From Rhodospirillales bacterium (lineage in GTDB: Bacteria > Pseudomonadota > Alphaproteobacteria > Rhodospirillales > Shumkoniaceae): 34,211 bases of DNA. The DNA lies in assembly GCA_028281785.1 (NCBI GenBank), contig JANQJG010000191.1, positions 1 through 34,211 of the forward strand. The letters are read 5' to 3'. The notes beneath the pieces are model-generated. The model did not search any database. It saw only the letters and a list, made by a program, of their open reading frames with translations, and was not told the DNA's origin. Shown here in pieces: positions 1 through 7,719 of the stretch. Made by a program: the position numbers and the translations under genes. Each line of letters starts with the position of its first letter. Within the stretch, counting starts at the first letter, position 1.

Positions 1-1
1 T

Positions 2-47
2 CAAATCGCAAGCTTGCGGCCTGATCGGTCCGAAAGCTTGCGATTTG
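2..47. repeat. Inverted repeat, 14-bp perfect arms
   Basis: The arms at 2-15 (CAAATCGCAAGCTT) and 34-47 are perfect reverse complements around an 18-base loop. Three more pairs are possible inside the loop (17-19 with 30-32). No T-run follows on either side, so it is not a standard intrinsic terminator. It may end a gene left of the window or belong to the repeat cluster that continues to 148. Confidence 0.8.
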
Positions 48-56
48 GCAACACAT

Positions 57-96
57 GAAATGGGGGGGGCGCCGGGCCGCCCCAAACCCCCATTTC
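57..96. repeat. Inverted repeat, 10-bp arms with GC-rich core
   Basis: GAAATGGGGG at 57-66 is the exact reverse complement of 87-96, and the G/C tracts between them can extend the structure inward. It lies 9 bases after the first inverted repeat. No T-run follows. Confidence 0.75.
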
Positions 97-110
97 GCCT
101 TGTAACAATT

Positions 111-148
111 GAAAAAAAGTACAGTGAGCAAAGCGAACGACTTTTTTC
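111..148. repeat. Inverted repeat of A-tract and T-tract
   Basis: An A7 tract with flanking G and GT (111-120) faces a T6 tract flanked by AC and C (140-148). The arms match apart from one base of tract length. This is the third inverted repeat in the first 150 bases. On the plus strand the T6 tract is not preceded by a close GC stem, so it is not a clean terminator. Confidence 0.55.
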
Positions 149-516
149 ACGGAGAACGACGGCAGCCTGCCGAAGTCCCGAATCTTCATCATGGCCGCGA
201 TGATGTTGTGCATATGGCGCTGGAGTCCTGCGCAAACCCGCCTGGAATTCTGTGCGAAGACCCCAGCATTCGAGGATTTCACGAACATTCACATTTGGTT
301 GGGGTGCCAGGATTGGCGGCGATGCCGCCCGCCGTGCAGGCTCGCGCACGAAAGGTTCGATGTCCACAGACACGGTAGGCCATACTCAAAGGGCTTGCTG
401 AGGGAGCCTTCTTCTGATTTCGCCTTTAGTTGCCGATTTCTCCAGGTGACGTGGTAACCTACGCACTTCTTCCGGGACATCCGCAAACTTCGGGATAAAA
501 CTAGAACAGGTACCTG

Positions 517-1107
517 ATGCTGTTTCCAACGGACCTCGCCTCATTCCTGGATCTCATAGGCCAACACGGCGAAGCTGCCTATAGCTTCATGTTTGCCTAT
601 GCGACTTCGCACAGCCTTCTGTTCACGTTGTTCGGGGGCTATGCCGCGCATTCTGGCGCGCTGAGTTTCGGAACTCTTCTCATCGTTTGCTGGTTGGGCA
701 GCTTCACGGGCGACGTGGTCCGCTTCTGGATCGGTCGACGTTTTGGTACCGGCTGGCTCGGATCCTTTCCCAGGCTCCAACGCGCCATCCAGGTTACCGC
801 GCGGCTGGCGGAGCGCCACTGTCTCTGGATGATCCTGCTCCATCGCTACCCGCACGGTATTCGAGGCGTTGCGGGCTTTGCCTATGGGATGTCGGAACTC
901 CCCTGGTCCACCTTTCTGGCGCTCAATTTTATCGCGGCGGGCCTGTGGTCCAGCGTTATTGTTTCGGTCGGCTATGCCTTCGGCCAAGTTTCGGAAAAAC
1001 TCATAAGCGATGTCTCTTCGGGCCTGGGGTTCGGGATGTTGATTGCGTTTCTCGGCCTTTCTTGGTTTTTGAGCAAGAAACTCGAGCGCACTGTCGAGCG
1101 AAGCTGA
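517..1107 (+). CDS. DedA family integral membrane protein
   Basis: This 196-residue protein has the length and composition of a DedA / SNARE-associated (VTT domain) inner-membrane protein. It has several hydrophobic segments (about residues 25-62, 128-155 and 168-186). The loop around residues 64-80 resembles the DedA motif region (GDVVRFWIGRRFG), and an RYPHGIRGVAGF segment near 110-121 matches the conserved R-x-x-x-G-x-R region needed for function in the family. DedA proteins act in membrane homeostasis, and several work as lipid flippases such as undecaprenyl-phosphate recyclers; the substrate here cannot be told. The ATG at 517 follows an ACAGG 8 bases upstream. It stands alone on the plus strand, next to the 3' side of tRNA-Gln, in what might be an integrated segment. 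Confidence 0.85.
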   Translation: MLFPTDLASFLDLIGQHGEAAYSFMFAYATSHSLLFTLFGGYAAHSGALSFGTLLIVCWLGSFTGDVVRFWIGRRFGTGWLGSFPRLQRAIQVTARLAERHCLWMILLHRYPHGIRGVAGFAYGMSELPWSTFLALNFIAAGLWSSVIVSVGYAFGQVSEKLISDVSSGLGFGMLIAFLGLSWFLSKKLERTVERS

Positions 1108-1175
1108 CGCGAAGCCTTTACGAGCTGACGAACAAGACGAGGTTTGTGGGAATAGTTCAGTCGCGAGCCCGTTCG

Positions 1176-1218
1176 CCAGACTCAAAGGGCTCCCATAGGG
1201 GGAGCCCTTTGAGTCTGG
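1176..1218 (-). repeat. 19-bp perfect hairpin embracing the tRNA-Gln CCA end
   Basis: Bases 1176-1194 and 1200-1218 are perfect reverse complements (19 bp) around a 5-base loop at 1195-1199. The outermost arm contains the CCA triplet of tRNA-Gln (1216-1218 on the minus strand), so the hairpin starts at the tRNA's 3' terminus. No T-tract follows in the tRNA's direction, so it is not a textbook intrinsic terminator. It may act as a processing or termination structure, or be the palindromic end of an element inserted at the tRNA. Confidence 0.85.
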
Positions 1219-1289
1219 CTGGGGCGCCAGGATTCGAACCTGGGATCGCGGGACCAAAACCCGCTGCCTTACCACTTGGCTACGCCCCA
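1216..1289 (-). tRNA. tRNA-Gln (anticodon UUG)
   Basis: The minus strand folds as a 74-base cloverleaf with the CCA encoded. The acceptor stem TGGGGCG pairs with CGCCCCA, followed by discriminator G and CCA. The T arm carries GGTTCGAATCC. The anticodon stem GCGGG/CCCGC holds the loop TTTTGGT with anticodon TTG at 1255-1257, which reads CAA and can wobble to CAG. The initial U and discriminator G agree with glutamine tRNAs. It lies downstream of ispE in the same direction, with a possible promoter of its own at 1309-1337, and its 3' end runs straight into a 19-bp hairpin. Confidence 0.96.
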
Positions 1290-1308
1290 ACCGGGTTCGT
1301 GGCCGCGC

Positions 1309-1337
1309 ACTTTACGCACAACCGCGCCGTCCCGCAA
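1309..1337 (-). promoter_or_regulatory. Candidate promoter for tRNA-Gln
   Basis: On the minus strand, TTGCGG (1337-1332) and TAAAGT (1314-1309) are separated by exactly 17 bases in the short gap between the ispE stop and the tRNA. Transcription would begin near 1302, about 12 bases before the mature tRNA 5' end. Read from sequence alone. Confidence 0.4.
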
Positions 1338-1342
1338 CCGAC

Positions 1343-2257
1343 CTAAGCGGGGGTCGCGAGCGCCGCCGAAACCACCCACCAGCTTGGATTGTCGAGGGCC
1401 ACGCGGCGCGCCGCGGTCCGGGCCGCGGCTTCGTTGGCGAACAGGCCGAAACAGGTCGCGCCGCTCCCCGACATCCGGGCAAGCAGGCAATCCGGTGTCC
1501 CGGTCAAGGCCGCCAGCACGTCGCCGATCACCGGCGCCTGACTCATTGCGGGCTCCGTCAGATCGTTGTGCCGTTGGGCCAGCAGAGCAGCGAGGGCGGG
1601 TGCATCGGCGGCCGTGCCGTCAAACCGTGCCGGTGCCGAGAAGTCCCCCTCTCGCGCCCGAAACACCGCCGGCGTCGACACGGCCACGCCGGGGTTGACG
1701 AGAACCAGCCAAGTCGGCGGGAGGTTCGGCACCGGCGTGATCGCTTCACCGATGCCACCGACGAAGGCCGGGTGGCCGGCGAGACAGATCGGCACATCCG
1801 CGCCGAGGGAAAGGCCGAGCTCGGCCAAAGCGTCCTCGCCGATCTCGACATCCCACAGCCTGACCAGAGCTCTCAGCGCCGCCGCCGCATCGGCCGAGCC
1901 GCCCCCGAGCCCTGCCGCCGTCGGCATCTGTTTCTCCAAGATAATTGCAGCGCCGTCGGTGATGCCGGCATGCTGGGCCAAAGCGCGCGCCGCCCGCAGC
2001 ACAAGATTGTCCGATCCGGTCGGTACCGCCTCAGCAAACTGCCCTTCGACCCCGAGGCGGATCTCGCGGGCTGGGAGGACGGTGACGAGATCGCCGAGCG
2101 CGGCGAAAGCAATCAGACTGTCGAGGAGGTGATAGCCGTCGTCCCTTCGCCCCACGACATGAAGGTACAGATTGACCTTGGCCGGGGCCATCCAGGTCAC
2201 GCCGGGGGGGCCCGCTGGACGAGACATCGACGCCCCGGCCGTGATCGTATCAGCCAT
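1343..2257 (-). CDS. ispE: 4-(cytidine 5'-diphospho)-2-C-methyl-D-erythritol kinase
   Basis: IspE phosphorylates the 2-hydroxyl of CDP-methylerythritol using ATP, a cytosolic step of the MEP pathway to isoprenoids. The GHMP-kinase signature is clear: PAKVNLYLHV near residue 25 with the conserved lysine K27, a GYHLLDS segment near 41-47, and the ATP loop PTAAGLGGGSADAAAAL at about 112-127. A C-terminal ARMSGSGATCFGLF segment matches the third GHMP motif. The open frame extends further upstream, but an ATG at 2257 gives 304 residues, close to the usual size, and overlaps the end of the TPR gene by 8 bases, as in a coupled operon. A later ATG (2227) is also possible. The order ETF-QO, TPR protein, ispE, tRNA-Gln is all on the minus strand. 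Confidence 0.95.
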   Translation of the reverse strand: MADTITAGASMSRPAGPPGVTWMAPAKVNLYLHVVGRRDDGYHLLDSLIAFAALGDLVTVLPAREIRLGVEGQFAEAVPTGSDNLVLRAARALAQHAGITDGAAIILEKQMPTAAGLGGGSADAAAALRALVRLWDVEIGEDALAELGLSLGADVPICLAGHPAFVGGIGEAITPVPNLPPTWLVLVNPGVAVSTPAVFRAREGDFSAPARFDGTAADAPALAALLAQRHNDLTEPAMSQAPVIGDVLAALTGTPDCLLARMSGSGATCFGLFANEAAARTAARRVALDNPSWWVVSAALATPA

Positions 2258-4013
2258 TGGCGTCCGCGTTCTCGCCCTCGACGAGCCCCCGGTCCAGTTT
2301 GGCCTCGATCTCGTCGACGGTCTCCGGCTCGGGATCGAGGCCGAGTGCCCGCTCCCATTGGAACCGCGCCTCCTGACGCCGCCCCACTTTCCAATAGGCA
2401 TCGCCGAGATGATCGTTGATCACCGGATCTTCGGGCCTCAGCTCGATGGCACGCTCCAGGTGCCGCACGGCTTTCTCGTAGTCGCCCAGACGATAGAAGG
2501 CCCAGCCCAGGCTGTCGACGATATAGCCGTCATTGGGCCGCAGCTCGACGGCCCGCTCGATCATCTTCGTCGCGCGCTCCAGATGGAGGCCCTGATCCAC
2601 CCAGGAATAGCCGAGATAGTTCAGGACATAGGGCTGTTCGGGCTCGAAGTCCAAGGCGCCGAGAAAATCCACCTCGGCCCGACCCCACTGCTTCGAACGC
2701 TCGAGCGCCATCCCCCGCGCGTAGAGGAGCGACCAGTGCCGTTGCTCAAGCGTTCCCACCCTTGCGATGGCTTGGTCGTACGCATCCACAGCCTCCAGAT
2801 AGCGTTCCCGGCCGCGCAGGATATTGCCCAAGGTGATCAGAGGATCCGCCTGATCGGGATGGTCCTCGCCCATCTGTTGCAGCAGGGATACAGCTTCATC
2901 CACCCTGTCGAGATCATCGAGGCTGATGGCCACACGCAAGAGGCCGGTGTAGGCCAGCGGTGAATCCGTTCGGATCGACCGGTAGACCTCGATGGCACCC
3001 TCCAGCCGCCCATTGCCTTCGAGGATATCGGCGACCAGAAGCTGGGCCGTGGGGAAATCGGGCTTGAGTGCGAGGGCCAAGCGCCCAAAGACGAGAGCGG
3101 TCTCGCGGGCATTCTGCTGACGAAGCACGCCGCCGAGATCGAACATGACCTGGGCGACACCTTCGGCGGCCGAGGCGATATCGGGCTTGGGCGGCGTCCC
3201 TGCCTCCAGCCTGGCGAGGGCCGGTTCCATCAATCGCGAGCCAGGATGATCGGCGAGATAGGATTCATAAAGACTGCGCGCCTTTTCCCTCTCACCGGCG
3301 ATCTCGAAAAACACGCCCGCCAGTTCGACAACGCGCAACGACCTCGCGCCCTCGCCGGCAGTTGCCGCCGCGAAAGCTTCATCAGCGGCGTCCACGCGGC
3401 CGGCCAACTGCAGGATCAGACCGGCATGCAGGTCATGCAAGCTCTTCAGGCCTTGTTGCTCCCCGATCGACTTGAGCGTTTCCATCGCGTCGTCGGCGCG
3501 TCCGTCACCGAGTTGGGCCCAAGCTCTCACGAGCGGGGACACGAAACGATGGATGCGCTCGCCCGCCACTTCCGCCATGCGCCGATCCGCTTCCGCGTAT
3601 CTTCCATTCCGCACATCGTCGATCGCCAGGGCAATGCTTGCGACGGACTCATTTTCGCTTAGCGCAATGAGCCTCCGCGCCAACCCCACGGCTTCGTCCA
3701 GCTGTTCCTCGGCGATCATCACGACCAGGGTTCGCCTCAGGAGGCTTACATTGTCCGGATCCTTTTCCAGGGCCGCCTGGTAAAACTCGACGGCCCGAGA
3801 GCCGTCCCGCAGGGCCTGGGCGTGGCGCGCCGCGAGATAGCTTCCTGCGAGGGACGACTCCACTTCCGAAGCCATAGGCATGAGAGTCAACGGTTCGGTC
3901 ACATCGGCTGACGCGTCCCATGCCAAGACCGACAGCAGAGCGACGGCGCATGCCAGGCGGCATCCACCCCTCAAGAGGCCAGTCACTCTAAGAGTCGTGC
4001 AAAAATTGATCAT
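2250..4013 (-). CDS. Secreted or periplasmic TPR-repeat protein
   Basis: This 587-residue protein starts with a signal-peptide-like segment (hydrophobic core about residues 12-33, possible cleavage after ASA near 36). It is otherwise built of tetratricopeptide repeats. The clearest lie in the C-terminal third (about 375-560), with repeated patterns such as YLEAVDAYDQAI, YLGYSWVDQG, YEKAVRHLERAIEL and RPEDPVINDHLGDAYW. TPRs are protein-binding scaffolds, and bacterial exported forms often help assemble envelope or secretion complexes; the partner here is unknown. The start at 4013 follows an AGGTGA ribosome-binding site. The gene lies 72 bases after ETF-QO, and its last codons overlap the ispE start, so it probably shares their transcript. 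Confidence 0.9.
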   Translation of the reverse strand: MINFCTTLRVTGLLRGGCRLACAVALLSVLAWDASADVTEPLTLMPMASEVESSLAGSYLAARHAQALRDGSRAVEFYQAALEKDPDNVSLLRRTLVVMIAEEQLDEAVGLARRLIALSENESVASIALAIDDVRNGRYAEADRRMAEVAGERIHRFVSPLVRAWAQLGDGRADDAMETLKSIGEQQGLKSLHDLHAGLILQLAGRVDAADEAFAAATAGEGARSLRVVELAGVFFEIAGEREKARSLYESYLADHPGSRLMEPALARLEAGTPPKPDIASAAEGVAQVMFDLGGVLRQQNARETALVFGRLALALKPDFPTAQLLVADILEGNGRLEGAIEVYRSIRTDSPLAYTGLLRVAISLDDLDRVDEAVSLLQQMGEDHPDQADPLITLGNILRGRERYLEAVDAYDQAIARVGTLEQRHWSLLYARGMALERSKQWGRAEVDFLGALDFEPEQPYVLNYLGYSWVDQGLHLERATKMIERAVELRPNDGYIVDSLGWAFYRLGDYEKAVRHLERAIELRPEDPVINDHLGDAYWKVGRRQEARFQWERALGLDPEPETVDEIEAKLDRGLVEGENADANG

Positions 4014-4085
4014 GCGTCACCTGGAATCGCGATTCAGTCGCAGATCGCCATCTTAACACAGGAGTTCTTAAGATAGGCGTTCTGA

Positions 4086-5708
4086 TCACATGTTTGGATA
4101 GTTGGGTCCGCCGCCGCCCTCAGGAACCACCCAATTGATGTTCTGGCGGGGGTCCTTGATATCGCAGGTCTTGCAATGGACGCAGTTGGAGAAGTTGATC
4201 TGCAACCGCGCCTTGCCATCCTGTTCGACGAACTCATAGACCTGGGCCGGGCAATAGCGCTGCTCGGGACCGGCATAGTCCGCGAGATTGACATCAACCG
4301 CGATAGATTGATCGCCAAGCGTCAAGTGGCAGGGCTGGTTTTCCTCGTGATTCACGTTCGCGAGAAACACCGAGGACAGACGGTCGAAGGTGATGACGCC
4401 ATCCGGCTTCGGATACTCGATCTCCTTACACTCGCCCGCCTTCTTGAGTTGCGTATGGTCCTCGTGGTGGTGGAGCGTCCATGGCGCGCGCCCGAAGAAG
4501 AGAAACGTATCCAGGGCCGAGTAGGTGAGGCCGCCCCACAGCCCCCAACGGAAGGAGGGACGGATATTCCGGACACGACGAAGCTCGCTCCAAATCCAGC
4601 TCTCGCGGAGCGCCTTGGGGTAGCTCGTCGGCTTGGCGTCGCCCTGCTCCAGGGCCTGGAATACGCTCTCCGCCGCCAACATGGCCGACTTCATGGCGGT
4701 ATGTGTGCCCTTGATCTTGGCCACATTCATGAACCCGGCGCCGCAGCCGATCAACGCGCCGCCCGGGAAGATCAGCTTGGGAATGGACTGGAACCCTCCT
4801 TCATTGAGGGCTCGGGCACCGTAGGCGACGCGGCGCCCCCCTTCGAAGGTGGGCCGGATAGCGGGGTGGATCTTGAATCGCTGCATCTCGTCGAACGGGC
4901 TTAGATACGGGTTCTGGTAGTCGAGCCCGACGATGTACCCCACCGCGACTTGGTTGTTCTCGAGATGATAGAGGAAGGAGCCGGCATAGGTTTTGCTGTC
5001 GGCCGGCCATCCCACGGTGTGGATCACGCGTCCGGCCTCATGCTGATCCGGTTGCACCTCCCATAATTCCTTGATGCCGATCCCGTAGATCTGTGGATCG
5101 GCGCCATCACGAAGGTTGAAACGCTCCGTCAGCATTTTGGTCAGCGATCCGCGGCAGCCCTCCGCGAATAAAGTGAACTTGGCGCGCAGTTCGACCCCTG
5201 GCTCGTGACGGTCGGTCGGCTGGCCGTCGGCCCCGATCCCCATATCTCCGGTGGCCACGCCCACGACCCGGCCGTCTCCATCATAGAGGACTTCGGCGGC
5301 GGCAAATCCGGGGTAGATCTCGGCACCCAACTCCTCGGCCTGCTGCGCCAGCCAGCGACAGAGGTTGCCCAGGCTGATGACATAGTTGCCGTGGTTGTTC
5401 ATTTGCGGCGGCGTCGGCATGCGCAGGGCCCGCTTTTCGGTCAGGAAGAGGAACTTGTCCTTGCTGACCGGCGTGTTCAGTGGCGCGCCCTTGGCCTGCC
5501 AGTCGGGAATGAGTTCGTCGAGGGCCGTCGGCTCGAGCACCGCGCCGGAGAGAATATGGGCCCCGACCTCGGACCCTTTCTCGACTACGCAGACCGTGCA
5601 ACTGCGCCCGCTCTCCGCGCTCAATTGCCGAATCCGGATCGCAGCCGCCAGCCCGGCGGGGCCGGCGCCGACGATGACGACATCGAATTCCATCGATTCC
5701 CGTTCCAT
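4086..5708 (-). CDS. Electron transfer flavoprotein-ubiquinone oxidoreductase
   Basis: ETF-QO takes electrons from reduced ETF and passes them to ubiquinone at the inner membrane, linking acyl-CoA and related dehydrogenases to respiration. The 540-residue protein has the family's full length. The FAD-binding [17 protein letters not shown] is near residue 10, and [23 protein letters not shown] is in the middle. The C-terminal ferredoxin-like domain carries C486 and C509-x2-C512-x2-C515, enough for the 4Fe-4S cluster. The ATG at 5708 follows a strong GGAGGA site. A promoter-like pair lies at 5759-5787. Its partners etfB and etfA are about 16 kb away at 21070-22769. Homologous to human ETFDH; also called FixC-like, though the fused ferredoxin domain marks it as ETF-QO. 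Confidence 0.96.
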   Translation of the reverse strand: MERESMEFDVVIVGAGPAGLAAAIRIRQLSAESGRSCTVCVVEKGSEVGAHILSGAVLEPTALDELIPDWQAKGAPLNTPVSKDKFLFLTEKRALRMPTPPQMNNHGNYVISLGNLCRWLAQQAEELGAEIYPGFAAAEVLYDGDGRVVGVATGDMGIGADGQPTDRHEPGVELRAKFTLFAEGCRGSLTKMLTERFNLRDGADPQIYGIGIKELWEVQPDQHEAGRVIHTVGWPADSKTYAGSFLYHLENNQVAVGYIVGLDYQNPYLSPFDEMQRFKIHPAIRPTFEGGRRVAYGARALNEGGFQSIPKLIFPGGALIGCGAGFMNVAKIKGTHTAMKSAMLAAESVFQALEQGDAKPTSYPKALRESWIWSELRRVRNIRPSFRWGLWGGLTYSALDTFLFFGRAPWTLHHHEDHTQLKKAGECKEIEYPKPDGVITFDRLSSVFLANVNHEENQPCHLTLGDQSIAVDVNLADYAGPEQRYCPAQVYEFVEQDGKARLQINFSNCVHCKTCDIKDPRQNINWVVPEGGGGPNYPNM

Positions 5709-5758
5709 TTTTGTCCTCCGCCTTGGAACGTTTTACCGCCTTTCTCTTCCGGAGCGAC

Positions 5759-5787
5759 CTTATAGCACAGCCGAGTGGGACCCGCAG
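5759..5787 (-). promoter_or_regulatory. Candidate promoter for the ETF-QO operon
   Basis: On the minus strand, CTGCGG (5787-5782) is followed after 17 bases by a good -10 box TATAAG (5764-5759). Transcription would start about 45 bases before the ETF-QO ATG. The -35 element is weak. Confidence 0.4.
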
Positions 5788-5839
5788 GGGAATGTCGCAA
5801 TACGCCCACATGGCGCGGCGAACATGCTAGTCTTTCCAC

Positions 5840-6688
5840 ATGTCGGCACGCATGGACCTACGCCACCTCCTGCAATGGTATCTCGACGCCGGGGTCGACG
5901 AGACGATCGGCGATGCTCCCGTGGATCGCTATGCCCTCGCCGCGCAGGACCGCGCCTCGAAACCACCGCGCCAGCACCAGGCCCAGAACGCGGGCAGTGG
6001 ACGTGAGGCTTCGCCCGTAAGGCCGACCCCGAGCCGGCAATCGCGGACGGCCCGTCCCGCCACCCCCGAAACTGCGGTCGCGGGCGCCCGCGCGGATGCC
6101 GCCGCGGCACAGACGATCGACGACTTGCGGCGGAGCCTGGAGGTTTTCGAGGGCTGTCCGCTCAAGAAAACGGCGACCAATCTGGTCTTCACGGACGGCA
6201 ATCCGCAGGCCCGCATCGTCTTCATCGGCGAGGGACCGGGCGCGGAAGAGGACAGGCGGGGCCTTCCCTTCGTCGGGGCCAGCGGGCAACTGCTCGACCG
6301 CATGCTGGCCTCCATCGGCCTCGACCGCAGCCGTGTCCTGATCTCCAATACCGTCTTCTGGCGACCGCCCGGCAATCGCAATCCCACGATGGCGGAGTTG
6401 TCCGTTTGCCTTCCATTCGTCGAGCGGCTGATCGAAATCGTCTCTCCCTCGATTCTGATCGCGCTCGGCGGTGCCGCCGCCAAAACCCTGCTCGCCCGCA
6501 ACGAGAGCGTCGGCCGCCTGCGCGGGCGCTGGTTCACCTATCAATCCGGCGGACTCGCCGCGCCGATCGACACCGCGGTGACCTTTCATCCCGCTTACCT
6601 GCTACGCTCGCCGGATCAGAAGCGTGCCGCCTGGCAGGACCTGTTGCGACTCAAGGAACGGCTCGAATCGCTGCCGCCCGATAGCTAA
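5840..6688 (+). CDS. Family 4 uracil-DNA glycosylase
   Basis: This enzyme excises uracil from DNA, starting base-excision repair. The glycosylase core spans about residues 100-275 of 282. Motif 1 is [12 protein letters not shown] (130-141) and the C-terminal motif HPAYLLRSP starts at H240. A basic, Ala/Pro-rich stretch at about 35-95 separates a short N-terminal helix ([15 protein letters not shown]) from the core and looks like a flexible linker. Family 4 enzymes normally hold a 4Fe-4S cluster with four cysteines. Here only C106 and C180 remain at those places: the first position of the CxxC pair is F103, and the cysteine expected before RPPGNR is W164. The enzyme probably lacks a standard cluster, as in related alphaproteobacterial forms I recall. 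The gene is divergent from ETF-QO, and its 3' end overlaps the XRE gene by 4 bases. Confidence 0.9.
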   Translation: MSARMDLRHLLQWYLDAGVDETIGDAPVDRYALAAQDRASKPPRQHQAQNAGSGREASPVRPTPSRQSRTARPATPETAVAGARADAAAAQTIDDLRRSLEVFEGCPLKKTATNLVFTDGNPQARIVFIGEGPGAEEDRRGLPFVGASGQLLDRMLASIGLDRSRVLISNTVFWRPPGNRNPTMAELSVCLPFVERLIEIVSPSILIALGGAAAKTLLARNESVGRLRGRWFTYQSGGLAAPIDTAVTFHPAYLLRSPDQKRAAWQDLLRLKERLESLPPDS

Positions 6689-6903
6689 CCGCGTTTCCCG
6701 CCAGGCTCGAAGTGAAGGATATCGGCGGGCTGGCAGTCGAGATGGATGCAGATCGCCTCCAATGTCGAAAACCGGATGCCTTTGACCTTTCCCGACTTCA
6801 GCAGGGACAGGTTCTGCTCGCTGATGCCGACAAGCGCCGCAAGATCCTTGGACTTCATTTTGCGCTTGGCCAGCATCACATCGAGGGTGACGACAATGGG
6901 CAT
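6685..6903 (-). CDS. XRE-family HTH regulator, YozG type
   Basis: This 72-residue protein is essentially one helix-turn-helix: [36 protein letters not shown], then a stretch ending [14 protein letters not shown]. It matches the small Cro/CI-like regulators of the YozG group that usually sit beside a DUF2975 membrane protein, exactly as here, with the DUF2975 gene directly upstream. The ATG at 6903 is preferred over an in-frame GTG at 6915, because homologues I know begin with a short hydrophobic strand like [10 protein letters not shown]. Its stop overlaps the glycosylase stop on the other strand. It probably controls its own operon; the target is not known. Confidence 0.88.
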   Translation of the reverse strand: MPIVVTLDVMLAKRKMKSKDLAALVGISEQNLSLLKSGKVKGIRFSTLEAICIHLDCQPADILHFEPGGKRG

Positions 6904-6918
6904 GACGCTGTCCACAAA

Positions 6919-7467
6919 CTACACGATCTGGGCCTGTTCATCGGCAAGCTGCCGCCCCTCCTCCATGATCCAGGCGATCACCAGGAAGACGCACCCCACG
7001 AACACCGTCGTCATGTCCGAGCCATCCAGAGTGACGGACAGAACCCGTTGGCCGGGCGGATTCGTAAAGGTCAGTGCCACGCTGATCATCGCGCCGCAGA
7101 CCGGGTTGAGGGCGCCGAGAAGCAGCACGGCCAGGGCGAAACGCCGAAGGCGGCGGGCGTTCTCGGCGGTAAACAGCCGGGCTCGCGCGTAGAGCCGGAA
7201 CAGCGCCCGCAGATTCCACAGGGCAAACATCGTGAGTCCCCCGGGAATCATGGAAATGACAAAGCCGAGGGCGAGCGAGACCACGGGCATCGGCGACGGC
7301 AGCGGGGTTTCCGGCAACTTCATGCCGAGGACCGTAAGGCCACGTGGCACCCAAAGATCGAAGGTCGCCCAGAGCGCGCCGAGACCGATGGGAATCGCCA
7401 CGAGAAAAAAAACACTGAGGCCGGTCAAAAAGCGGCTCACGCGCCTTACACGAGCAAGATTATCCAT
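6919..7467 (-). CDS. DUF2975 membrane protein
   Basis: This 182-residue integral membrane protein has about four hydrophobic segments (about residues 13-37, 60-82, 104-130 and 148-167). The middle motif ALWNLRALFRLYARARLFTAENARRLRRF is typical of DUF2975: a short loop with F-x-x-x-N-x-x-x-L-R before the third helix. The function of the family is not established. It sits 15 bases before the XRE gene and must be cotranscribed with it. The start ATG at 7467 is preceded by GAGG 13 bases upstream. The upstream region (about 7500-7560) is strikingly AT-rich next to this GC-rich genome. Confidence 0.88.
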   Translation of the reverse strand: MDNLARVRRVSRFLTGLSVFFLVAIPIGLGALWATFDLWVPRGLTVLGMKLPETPLPSPMPVVSLALGFVISMIPGGLTMFALWNLRALFRLYARARLFTAENARRLRRFALAVLLLGALNPVCGAMISVALTFTNPPGQRVLSVTLDGSDMTTVFVGCVFLVIAWIMEEGRQLADEQAQIV

Positions 7468-7510
7468 CTCTCAGCCACCTCGTCGAAGTCATCTCACTTT
7501 CTAAATGATA

Positions 7511-7539
7511 GTCGTATCACAGAAATTTATTAATGTAAA
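7511..7539 (-). promoter_or_regulatory. Candidate promoter for the DUF2975-XRE pair
   Basis: On the minus strand, TTTACA (7539-7534) and TACGAC (7516-7511) are spaced by 17 bases inside the AT-rich intergenic segment. Transcription would start about 35-40 bases before the DUF2975 start codon. The same 250-base gap must also hold the promoter of slt on the other strand, which I could not assign. Confidence 0.35.
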
Positions 7540-7719
7540 ACAATAAATATTTAATTTTTTACTGGATTCGTGCGATCGAGTTGCTCTTCCGTGAAACGCG
7601 CCCTGTCCTTGACGCGCGGCTGACCACTTTCACAAAATGTGAACGCTTTGGCCTTAGTGGTTAAGGGTGTGGTTGCCGCGTTCGCGCGCTCCCAGGGAAA
7701 TCGACAAGCAAAAGACTCG

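Larger units (their letters stand above)
1..516. other. Left-edge region without a convincing gene
   Basis: About 516 bases precede the first recognisable gene. Short open frames occur on both strands (up to 95 codons), but none resembles a family I know, they overlap one another, and their predicted proteins look like random translation. The first 150 bases hold three separate inverted repeats, listed individually. The remainder, about 150-516, shows no clear promoter or RNA gene. An 11-base piece near 384-394 (CTCAAAGGGCT) recurs inside the hairpin behind tRNA-Gln at 1176-1218. The region could be decayed mobile DNA or an unrecognised structured RNA; I cannot decide. Confidence 0.5.

Noticed and set aside
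1..486. Short minus-strand frames at the left edge (65 and 95 codons) considered as a transposase remnant
   Set aside because: No transposase motif could be recognised and no flanking terminal repeats frame them; kept only as an unexplained region.
541..1290. 249-codon minus-strand open frame across the DedA gene and tRNA-Gln
   Set aside because: It runs through a tRNA gene and is antisense to the DedA protein.
6685..7467. XRE-DUF2975 pair as a toxin-antitoxin system
   Set aside because: DUF2975 is a multi-pass membrane protein with no toxin fold known to me, and the pair is better described as regulator plus membrane protein.
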